Positions 1-5,311 of a stretch of 41,708 nt of DNA are shown piece after piece. The position numbers and the translations under genes are program-made. The DNA is from a virus, in IMG/VR virus record IMGVR_UViG_3300009702_000044, positions 1 to 41,708 of that record; one strand, 5' to 3'. Within the stretch, counting starts at the first letter, position 1. Every line of letters starts with the position of its first letter. The notes below the pieces were generated by a model, which was given only the letters and a program-made list of their open reading frames with translations, was not told where the DNA came from and searched no databases.

Positions 1-123
1 CTGGATGACGAAATGCGCGAGGCTGTTGAAAATGCGCTGCGCCCACTATTGGATCGCCGTCTTGATCCTGGCCGTCCGGTAAAGCCTCACCGTAGCGGTG
101 GCGGTCATTGGGTTGGCGGCTAA
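1..123 (+). CDS. C-terminal end of an unidentified protein (cut by window start)
   Basis: An open frame runs from the first base to a TAA at 121-123 and gives the last 40 residues of a protein. The tail is basic and glycine-rich, ending in RSGGGHWVGG. I do not recognise the family. No attC-like palindrome lies between this stop and the next start (169). It therefore either shares a cassette with the DUF551-like gene or marks the edge of the array. A short GC palindrome around 131-154 follows the stop but has no T-tract, so I do not call it a terminator. Confidence 0.5.
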   Translation: MDDEMREAVENALRPLLDRRLDPGRPVKPHRSGGGHWVGG

Positions 124-168
124 TGACAAGGGTAACCCGGCCGGCGGGAATTACACGAGGACTTTATT

Positions 169-480
169 ATGAGCGACGGAACACCAGGTGATGGCGCACC
201 TGAACAAAAGCGCGAAAATAGCCGGGTCGGAATTGACCCACTTGTTATGTGGCGGCCTATTGAAACGGCGCCGAAAGACGGTACGAAGATTTTGCTGGCA
301 AAGATCGCTGAGATTAAAGCGGCTCCCGATTTTGGGTTTGAGGGCGAACCGCCCCAAGTATGGTGGCGCTGCCAAGGATGGTGGTCTGACAAATGGAATA
401 AGTGGTTTGATGGTGTTGAGCCGAGTGGCCTTGCTGGGCCTAATTACTGGATGCCAGTACCACCTGTACCAGCCACATAA
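169..480 (+). CDS. DUF551-like small protein
   Basis: This 103-residue protein carries the block WRPIETAPKDGTKILLA (residues 28-44), the hallmark of DUF551-type proteins, which are common in phages and in mobile gene cassettes. A tryptophan-rich segment follows (VWWRCQGWW, then WNKWF). The function of the family is unknown. I keep the ATG at 169 because GAGG lies seven bases upstream; the internal ATG at 247 (MWRPIE) has no clear ribosome site. The stop codon TAA falls inside the TAAC box of an attC-like palindrome (476-535), as is typical of integron cassette genes. Family assignment is by motif only. Confidence 0.7.
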   Translation: MSDGTPGDGAPEQKRENSRVGIDPLVMWRPIETAPKDGTKILLAKIAEIKAAPDFGFEGEPPQVWWRCQGWWSDKWNKWFDGVEPSGLAGPNYWMPVPPVPAT

Positions 481-535
481 CGTCTGCTCATAAATTGCGA
501 GCGGAGCGAAGTCAATTTTGATGGCGTTGTTATGC
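476..535 (+). repeat. attC-like site 1
   Basis: A 60-bp imperfect palindrome starts with ATAAC at the stop of the preceding gene and ends with GTTATGC. The outer boxes are ACATAAC and GTTATGC. The inner arms (around TCATAAATTG and TCAATTTTGA) pair with small bulges, the layout of R''-L''-L'-R' in integron attC sites. The right box departs from the classical GTTRRRY consensus at one base. The next gene starts 12 bases further on. The call is by structure only; no integron integrase is present in the window. Confidence 0.6.
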
Positions 536-547
536 GAGGGAACTTAA

Positions 548-802
548 ATGAGTATACGAAAATTTAATTTAGCACGAGGCGGACAGGTAACTAAGTGCCC
601 TCAATGTGGAAATGACATTACTTTTATCGCTCACTCTGAGCAAGTAGCCGAAGATTCTTGTGATATATGGATTGAGTGCGAATGCGGGTACGACCCGACT
701 TATGGAAAATGCGGCCATCGTGTTGAGGATGTGTGGGGTGGTCTTGATTTAGCGACGATTTCATTAGCTCTTCAAGTATGGAGTGAAGAGATTGTCGCAT
801 AA
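548..802 (+). CDS. Small zinc-ribbon-type protein (cassette gene)
   Basis: This 84-residue protein has CPQCG near residues 17-21 and a second pair of cysteines in ECECGYD plus YGKCGH. The arrangement suggests one zinc ribbon, followed by an acidic/aliphatic tail (DLATISLALQVWSEEIVA). GAGGGAA sits just before the ATG at 548 and supports the start. The gene is flanked on both sides by attC-like palindromes and its stop overlaps the TAAC of the next one. No named family recognised; a nucleic-acid or protein-binding role is only inferred from the cysteines. Confidence 0.6.
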   Translation: MSIRKFNLARGGQVTKCPQCGNDITFIAHSEQVAEDSCDIWIECECGYDPTYGKCGHRVEDVWGGLDLATISLALQVWSEEIVA

Positions 803-859
803 CGAAAGAGTTAAGTGGCCGAGCGTAAGCGAGGTCGCACCTTAAACGCCTTGTTATAC
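797..859 (+). repeat. attC-like site 2
   Basis: This site runs from GCATAAC (797-803, overlapping the preceding stop) to GTTATAC (853-859). The inner arms GTTAAGTG and CACCTTAAAC pair with one extra base on one side, which resembles the extrahelical base typical of attC. The segment CGCCTTGTTATAC is close to the simple-site pattern seen in many environmental cassettes. This is one of the two best-formed members of the array. Confidence 0.65.
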
Positions 860-878
860 ACAAGGCTCAATCGGAGAT

Positions 879-1067
879 ATGAAAATGAAAGATGCCGTAT
901 TGCTTGAATTAGCAGAAAGATGGGAACGTGAAGCCGTAACTCCTGATAACCAAGATGGATCGCCAGAAGCAGAACGTGAGAATGCGATTGATCAAGGTAA
1001 CAGAGGAGCAAAGCGAGAATGTGCCGACACTTTGCGGACATTGGTGGATATGCTTGGTGGCGCATAA
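879..1067 (+). CDS. Small hypothetical protein (cassette gene)
   Basis: This 62-residue, strongly charged, probably helical protein contains LLELAERWEREA near the N-terminus and RECADTLRTLVDMLGG at the C-terminus. Similar short proteins are common in phages and environmental bacteria, but their function is unknown. GGAG lies just upstream of two possible starts (ATG 879 and ATG 885); 885 has the more usual spacing, 879 is the longer choice. The stop overlaps a GCATAAC box. I cannot assign a role. Confidence 0.55.
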   Translation: MKMKDAVLLELAERWEREAVTPDNQDGSPEAERENAIDQGNRGAKRECADTLRTLVDMLGGA

Positions 1068-1105
1068 CGATAAAGGTAAGCGGCAGCCAAAAGCCCCCGT
1101 TAATT
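1062..1105 (+). repeat. Degenerate attC-like site 3
   Basis: GCATAAC at the preceding stop is followed by a short imperfect stem (TAAGCGG against CCCGTTA) and a GTTAATT box. At 44 bp it is shorter than the other sites and its right box is atypical, so it may be a decayed or unrelated hairpin. It sits in the position expected for an attC between two cassette genes. Confidence 0.35.
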
Positions 1106-1127
1106 TAAACTAAAGAGGATAAATATT

Positions 1128-1346
1128 ATGAAAAACTTAAACAAAACTGCGTTGATTTTGGCTGTCAGCTTGACCGCCTTGTTAGTTTCTGGTTGTGATT
1201 ATGTGCCGAGAGAAAAGTTTAATGTGAAGACAGAAGACGGAAAAGTTTTAACATTTGCTTGCCCAGTTCTTGACCTTGAGCGCTCACCTTTTACATATTT
1301 TTATTACGGAGATTGCGTAGTCACAAAAGTTACCGAAGGAAACTAA
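1128..1346 (+). CDS. Small predicted lipoprotein (cassette gene)
   Basis: The 72-residue product begins MKNLNKTALILAVSLTALLVSGC, a lysine-containing start, a hydrophobic core and a lipobox (LVSGC, modified Cys at residue 23). It should therefore be exported and lipid-anchored. The mature part is about 50 residues with two more cysteines (FACPV and GDCVV) that could form a disulfide. AGAGGAT precedes the ATG at good spacing. Secreted and lipoprotein products are frequent in integron cassettes. No homologous family recognised. Confidence 0.65.
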   Translation: MKNLNKTALILAVSLTALLVSGCDYVPREKFNVKTEDGKVLTFACPVLDLERSPFTYFYYGDCVVTKVTEGN

Positions 1347-1401
1347 CGACTTAGCTAAATGGCGGCGCTTTTTGCCGTCCGATTTGAGCGCCTTGTTAGG
1401 C
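1341..1401 (+). repeat. attC-like site 4
   Basis: This is the clearest palindrome of the array. AACTAAC (1341-1347) at the preceding stop and GTTAGGC (1395-1401) form the outer boxes, and GTTAGGC matches the GTTRRRY consensus exactly. The inner arms pair as GCTAAAT-GG-CGGC against the complement of GCCGTCCGATTTGAGC, with extra bases on one side only, as in real attC hairpins. The loop is short (GCTTTTT). Confidence 0.7.
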
Positions 1402-1415
1402 GCGGGAGGTGAAAA

Positions 1416-1709
1416 ATGTACGAATGCGAATGCCCATATTGCGGTAAATCAATGGATGACCCGGATGATTGTTATGAGCCGGATGTAACTTACGAACATG
1501 AATGCCCTCACTGCGAGAAAAGTTTTGTGTTTACGGTGGACTATATTCGCACCTACAGCGAGAAAAAAGCAGCCTGCCTAAACGGGGCAGAGCATGAATA
1601 TAAACCGACTAGCACTTACCCAAAGCAATATACGAAAATGCGGTGCAAATATTGTGATGATGTAAGGCCGTGCAACGAGGAAGAAATGGCGCAGGTATTG
1701 AGCGCCTAA
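1416..1709 (+). CDS. Small protein with several CxxC pairs (cassette gene)
   Basis: The 97-residue product has CECPYCGK, ECPHCEK and MRCKYCDD, enough cysteines for one or two zinc ribbons. GGGAGGTG directly upstream supports the ATG at 1416. It begins 14 bases after the GTTAGGC box of attC-like site 4. It ends in GCCTAAC, which looks like the start of another attC, but no palindrome follows. Instead the sequence passes into an element shared with the right end of the window. Function unknown. Confidence 0.6.
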   Translation: MYECECPYCGKSMDDPDDCYEPDVTYEHECPHCEKSFVFTVDYIRTYSEKKAACLNGAEHEYKPTSTYPKQYTKMRCKYCDDVRPCNEEEMAQVLSA

Positions 1710-1738
1710 CAGTGGGGTATACACATCTCGCAAGGTAG
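1707..1738 (+). repeat. 32-bp intergenic element, copy L
   Basis: This 32-base segment begins at a stop codon (TAACAGTGG...) and ends in the ribosome-site-like AAGGTAG. It matches 29 of 32 bases with the minus strand of 41558-41589. In both places it lies between a stop codon and the start of the next gene. It joins the cassette array to ORF 1753-2055 and suggests that this side belongs to the same genome as the right end. Confidence 0.65.
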
Positions 1739-1752
1739 GGGGACTAAAAACA

Positions 1753-2055
1753 ATGACTTACAGGGCGACAGACAAGGCCACGAAAGTGTGGTCTGAACAG
1801 GCCAATGCCAAGCAAGCACGGAGCAGGTTGGAGGACGCCGAAGTGCGTGCGATGCCTGTGGAGGATTTCATCACTATTGCGATCAGCAGGAAACTGACAG
1901 GAGAAACCGCCCTGTTTGAGCTATACCCAGGCGATAGAAGTGACAACTACACCGTGTATTGCAACGGCGAGCGCCAGGGGGTTATGGGAATCACTCGGGT
2001 CTCTGTTGGTATTAGGAAAGCTCTGCCACGGTGTTTATCTGAAAATAGCTTATGA
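1753..2055 (+). CDS. Hypothetical protein next to the attachment site
   Basis: The 100-residue product has a charged helical N-terminal half (WSEQANAKQARSRLEDAEVRAM) and a C-terminal half with LFELYPGDRSDNYTVYCNGERQGVMG, likely beta-rich. No family recognised. A G-rich run (GGTAGGGGGA) lies about nine bases upstream of the ATG. It is the last gene before the tRNA-like attachment core, 60 bases away. Its upstream region is the 32-bp element also found before the DUF1064-like gene, which points to phage rather than host origin. Confidence 0.5.
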   Translation: MTYRATDKATKVWSEQANAKQARSRLEDAEVRAMPVEDFITIAISRKLTGETALFELYPGDRSDNYTVYCNGERQGVMGITRVSVGIRKALPRCLSENSL

Positions 2056-2115
2056 CATTCCTTGGACAGAGAAAAGACGGATGACAACGATAAGTTGCTG
2101 TTTAATAATGTGATG

Positions 2116-2137
2116 TCGATTCCGGCCCTCGGTACCA
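2116..2137 (+). other. Predicted attachment core: 3' end of a tRNA-Leu-like gene
   Basis: The 22 bases read as the T-loop, T-stem 3' strand, acceptor 3' strand, discriminator and CCA of a tRNA, ending CCCTCGGTACCA. Leu tRNAs that end CCTCGGCACCA are the closest I recall. No 5' half (expected near 2050, pairing with CCTCGGT) is present upstream. A tyrosine integrase starts 155 bases downstream. This is the classic layout of a phage att core. The missing tRNA 5' half on the left points to attP, or to the distal junction, rather than the tRNA-bearing junction. Confidence 0.65.
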
Positions 2138-2174
2138 CGACGATCTTGCAGATAGTAACCGAAAGCATACATAA

Positions 2175-2209
2175 AGCCTGTAATTCAATGAGTTACGGGC
2201 TATTTTTTT
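2175..2209 (+). terminator. Intrinsic terminator between att core and integrase
   Basis: A nine-base-pair stem with one G-T wobble (AGCCTGTAA with TTACGGGCT) and a nine-base loop is followed by seven T. It lies just after the tRNA-like core, so after integration it could end transcription of the reconstituted tRNA and shield the integrase gene. Confidence 0.75.
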
Positions 2210-2292
2210 GTCTGACGAAATGCAGGTTTGCGCACATAACGACAGTAAGATATCGTAGCGCGGACGGAAATAAGACGGATGTGAGGACGGAT

Positions 2293-3267
2293 ATGGCCAG
2301 CTATCGGAAGAACGGAGACCACTGGGAGGCGCAGATCAAGCGCAGGGGCGTGAGACGTTCCAGGAGCTTCGAGACAAAGGCGCAGGCCGTCAAGTGGGCA
2401 ACCATAACAGAAGCCGAGATCATGGCAGAGCGGCTGGGAGAGGTGCCGAATAAACCGTTTTCAGACCTTCTGGAGCGGTACTCGGAATCGGTGTCGGTAC
2501 ACAAGCGATCAAAGAAATGGGAACAGAACAGGATCGTGTATCTGTGCACCGACGATCTGGCCAAGGTACTGTTACCGAACATCCAGCCCGTCGATTTTGC
2601 CAACTGGCGAGACCGGCGTTTGCGGGAGGTGTCTGCTGCCACGATCCTGCGAGACTGGAACCTGATGAACGCGGCGATCAATACCGCCATCAAGGAATGG
2701 AAGTGGCTCACCCAGAATCCGTTACAATCCGTCTCCCGTCCGGCCAAGCCCAACCCCCGGACCAGACGGATCAGCGACGAAGAGGTGGATCGGCTATTAC
2801 TGGCCCTCGGGTACGATTATGACTCGCCACCGGAAACGGTCACGGCCAGGGTAGGTGCCGCCATGCTCTTTGCCATTGAGACTGCCATGCGTATCGGGGA
2901 AATCTGTGCATTGACACAGGAAAACGTTTTCGAGAAACACGTCCACCTACCGAAGACGAAAAACGGGTTTTCGCGTGATGTGCCATTATCCAAGGAAGCG
3001 CGACGTATCCTTGATCAGCTTCCACCGGCAGGCAATGTGTTCAATCTCACCACAAGCCAGGCCGATGCGCTCTTCAGGAAGGCAAAGAGTCGAGCCCTGC
3101 TTACAGACCTGCATCTCCACGACACCCGGCGAGAGGCGTTGACCAGGCTATCCAAGAAACTCGACGTGATGGCCCTCGCAAAAATATCCGGCCACCGGGA
3201 TCTGCGCATATTGCAGTCGGTTTACTACGCGCCAACGATCAGTGATCTTGCGGACCGATTGGATTAG
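2293..3267 (+). CDS. int: Tyrosine recombinase (phage integrase)
   Basis: A 324-residue site-specific recombinase that would integrate and excise the phage at the tRNA-Leu-like core. The N-terminal region (MASYRKNGDHWEAQIKRRG) resembles an arm-binding domain and residues about 60-160 a SAM-like core-binding domain. The catalytic residues are visible: R in AMRIGEICAL (about 199), HxxR in LHDTRRE (about 277), H in ISGHRDLR (about 302) and the Tyr nucleophile in QSVYYAP (about 311). I chose the ATG at 2293, preceded by GAGGACGG. A longer frame to 2062 would cross the att core and the terminator and is not credible. It is on the opposite strand from the late genes. Confidence 0.9.
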   Translation: MASYRKNGDHWEAQIKRRGVRRSRSFETKAQAVKWATITEAEIMAERLGEVPNKPFSDLLERYSESVSVHKRSKKWEQNRIVYLCTDDLAKVLLPNIQPVDFANWRDRRLREVSAATILRDWNLMNAAINTAIKEWKWLTQNPLQSVSRPAKPNPRTRRISDEEVDRLLLALGYDYDSPPETVTARVGAAMLFAIETAMRIGEICALTQENVFEKHVHLPKTKNGFSRDVPLSKEARRILDQLPPAGNVFNLTTSQADALFRKAKSRALLTDLHLHDTRREALTRLSKKLDVMALAKISGHRDLRILQSVYYAPTISDLADRLD

Positions 3268-3321
3268 TCAGATGTGGCGAATTATGCGCAGTATTTACGG
3301 CAATTCGACGGGCAAGACGAT

Positions 3322-3432
3322 ATGAGTCTGCGCTGTTTCTTTGGATTTCACCGCTATAAATTCAGCCGCATATCATTGGAAGGTGATTGGGTGTTCAAAT
3401 TCGACAGGTGCGGGAAGGTTGTTTGTCATTAG
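3322..3432 (+). CDS. Small CxxC protein, DUF1660-like
   Basis: A 36-residue ORF (MSLRCFFGFHRYKFSRI... FDRCGKVVCH) just after the integrase on the same strand. The pattern C-F-G-H-Y then DRCGKV resembles the short phage zinc-finger family around DUF1660, where a GH(K/D)-W/Y start is followed by a CxRCGK end. It overlaps the end of the minus-strand phosphoesterase by four bases, so the two transcription units converge here. No strong ribosome site is visible. It is short enough to be chance; the motif is the only support. Confidence 0.4.
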   Translation: MSLRCFFGFHRYKFSRISLEGDWVFKFDRCGKVVCH

Positions 3433-4598
3433 TCGTCACTATTCAACATCGAAATATCAACTCGGTGCCGTTCGACCTCACCATGATCCTTATCAATCAC
3501 GATACACACCATGTCCCTGCCAGCACGATAACCGTGAGCAGAATGATATGAGTCTTTGCCAGCTAATGTCCTGAATGATTCCACCAGGCACCCAGGCTGT
3601 TCCCATAATTGGCGATGATGGATATGCCCTGTCAACCAATATCTGTGTTGTGTCCTGCCCCACGCTTCTGGCTTATCAACGGACATCAACCCAGCCAGGT
3701 CTTGCATCTTTACTGTGTCACCGTGCGTAACGCCGAGCAGGTTCTTATGGAACTCAACATAGTGGAATTTACTGATAGTTTTTTCAATAGTGACTCTTGG
3801 CTCATTATGATAAAAAGCAGACAGACACATTGATAGCATCACAGATGAATGATCATCGTGATTACCGATGGCATTAATGACCTTCACCTCTTTATGCTTT
3901 CTCAGCGCCATATCGATACAATCTCGCATCGCCAGCACGCCAAGCTCCAGAACCCTTGGCCAACGAGTATCTACATCCAGGGGATTACCGGAGCGCATTG
4001 TTGAGTTGTTCAGATTGTCGGCATGGAAGAAATCGCCGACGTTAATTATCGTCCCAATATCGGTATTAGGTGCACATCCAACCAAACGTGCCATTGCTCC
4101 ACTTAAATTCGCCCGCGCGATATCACAATCAAAGTCTTCACCACATTCCTCAGACCATGCGTACATACCGATATGTGGGTCGCCCATAGGGTATAGCGTC
4201 ATAGCCTGATCTGTTGTGCGTTTCGGCGCCTTGATTGGCTTCGCCTGTCCGTGGACATCTTCAACCAGTGAGGCTATAGCTTCTTTCATCGCCTCATACA
4301 AGTCCTGCTCATTCCGTTGAGATTTAACCCACTGCACCTTTACCTGTCCGTCGTCACCGTACAGCGTCGATACGCCCTTAACCCCGAAACCATCGGGCAC
4401 AGTCTTTGTCATGTCATGTTCAGGTGAATAACCGGCCAGCGCCGCACGCCTCCCAGCTGCTCGAACAGACTTCCCAACAGTTGAATGGTCGACTTTCAGT
4501 ATCTTTGCGGCCTTTCTGATGGAGCCATATTGGTTCACGGCGTCGATATATTCGCCCTGGCGCGCTGTCGCCCACTCCTTAATCCTGGGATCGATCAT
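3429..4598 (-). CDS. Metallophosphoesterase with N-terminal helix-turn-helix
   Basis: A 389-residue protein of the calcineurin-like phosphoesterase superfamily. All metal-binding blocks are present in order: DPHIG (about 140), GDFFHAD (about 188), GNHDDH (about 247), THGD (about 292) and GHIHH (about 325). Residues 10-50 (EYIDAVNQYGSIRKAAKILKVDHSTVGKSVRAA) form a helix-turn-helix. The enzyme may thus act on DNA or be delivered to it, but the substrate is unknown. Its start overlaps the stop of the upstream small gene in ATGA. It lies at the far left of the minus-strand block, behind the terminator at 4867-4890, so it is probably transcribed from its own promoter. Confidence 0.85.
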   Translation of the reverse strand: MIDPRIKEWATARQGEYIDAVNQYGSIRKAAKILKVDHSTVGKSVRAAGRRAALAGYSPEHDMTKTVPDGFGVKGVSTLYGDDGQVKVQWVKSQRNEQDLYEAMKEAIASLVEDVHGQAKPIKAPKRTTDQAMTLYPMGDPHIGMYAWSEECGEDFDCDIARANLSGAMARLVGCAPNTDIGTIINVGDFFHADNLNNSTMRSGNPLDVDTRWPRVLELGVLAMRDCIDMALRKHKEVKVINAIGNHDDHSSVMLSMCLSAFYHNEPRVTIEKTISKFHYVEFHKNLLGVTHGDTVKMQDLAGLMSVDKPEAWGRTQHRYWLTGHIHHRQLWEQPGCLVESFRTLAGKDSYHSAHGYRAGRDMVCIVIDKDHGEVERHRVDISMLNSDD

Positions 4599-4843
4599 GG
4601 CCGATCACTCCTGGAGACAATACACTTTTTCATAATCACCATAGGATCTGACATACTGCCGTCCTCCCAGACGTTTGAGCACAGCACAATGACCTGTCGA
4701 TTCTCATGCACCAGCACGCCGACATATTCCCCGTAATACGGTTTTGCCAACTCCTTGATCTCATCGATGGAATGATCCCCCTGGGCGATATGATGATCGG
4801 CCCACTTCACAGAGATCGGTTTCAGCCTCTTCTTTACAGACAT
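4595..4843 (-). CDS. Small hypothetical phage protein
   Basis: The 82-residue product (MSVKKRLKPISVKWADHHIAQGDHS...) contains WADHHIAQGDHSIDEIKE and a beta-rich middle (GEYVGVLVHENRQVIVLCSNVW). Similar short proteins occur beside phosphoesterase genes in podoviruses, as far as I recall, but the function is unknown. I prefer the ATG at 4843 with GGGGGGTG upstream. The longer start at 4867 abuts the terminator T-tract. It is coupled to the phosphoesterase by an ATGA overlap. Confidence 0.65.
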   Translation of the reverse strand: MSVKKRLKPISVKWADHHIAQGDHSIDEIKELAKPYYGEYVGVLVHENRQVIVLCSNVWEDGSMSDPMVIMKKCIVSRSDRP

Positions 4844-4866
4844 GGCGCACCCCCCAAAATTGAGCA

Positions 4867-4890
4867 TAAAAAAACCGCCCGGAGGCGGCC
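4867..4890 (-). terminator. Terminator at the end of the giant-gene operon
   Basis: The stem CCGCC/GGCGG with a four-base loop is followed, on the minus strand, by seven T. It would stop leftward transcription coming from the giant gene (ending 5295). Confidence 0.75.
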
Positions 4891-4932
4891 AAAGAGCTAT
4901 ACTTAATACTTCCCTATCAAAAATGAGTAATT

Positions 4933-5058
4933 ATGAAAATACTACTGATACTTGCTGTTGTTCTGATACCAATGCTGGGGTTTACATACCTATTGAAGCT
5001 GGACCCAAAGCCGAAAGGCGATCAATCAAACGACACTGGTGCAGGCGGCAGCGGTTAG
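4933..5058 (+). CDS. Small predicted membrane peptide
   Basis: A 41-residue ORF beginning MKILLILAVVLIPMLGFTYLLKL, a single hydrophobic segment with a positive start, followed by a polar glycine-rich tail ending GAGGSG. It could be a signal-anchor peptide. The upstream ribosome site is weak (GAG five bases before ATG), and no clear promoter is seen beyond a TATACT at 4898-4903. It lies on the plus strand in the gap left of the giant gene. Real but minor gene, or chance ORF: roughly even odds. Confidence 0.45.
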   Translation: MKILLILAVVLIPMLGFTYLLKLDPKPKGDQSNDTGAGGSG

Positions 5059-5116
5059 ACGGACACACACGGACACTGGGCAGACATTCGGAGGCGATGG
5101 TGCTAACCTTCTACGC

Positions 5117-5311
5117 ATGAGCCATTACGCACCGATATTCACAGTTGCCGCTGTCTTTATTGCATGGTCACTACTTGGCAAGGATTTGCAGAGAGATATA
5201 AGACTCTATTTCTTTGCACTGCTCATCGTCGGCCTGGTGATCAGTACCACTTATTCACTCATCACCACCGGTCATATTCCAGACACAGCAACTTTTAGTG
5301 AATATCCATAA
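5117..5311 (+). CDS. Small two-helix membrane protein
   Basis: The 64-residue product has two hydrophobic stretches (FTVAAVFIAWSLLG and LYFFALLIVGLVISTTYSLI). Its ATG overlaps the TGA of a seven-codon ORF (5098-5121, starting after GGAGGCG) in an ATGA junction. Translation may therefore be coupled to that leader, since no ribosome site sits directly before 5117. It converges on the giant gene and overlaps its last 17 bases. With the preceding small peptide it may form a two-gene membrane unit. Function unknown. Confidence 0.5.
   Translation: MSHYAPIFTVAAVFIAWSLLGKDLQRDIRLYFFALLIVGLVISTTYSLITTGHIPDTATFSEYP

Noticed and set aside
2050-2137. Complete tRNA-Leu gene
   Set aside because: Only the 3' quarter is recognisable. 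No acceptor 5' strand, D-arm or anticodon arm is present upstream. No other tRNA was seen by eye on either strand.
2062-2292. 77-codon N-terminal extension of the integrase frame
   Set aside because: It would read through the tRNA-like att core and a strong terminator and starts at a TTG without a ribosome site. The ATG at 2293 with GAGGACGG fits integrase length and fold.
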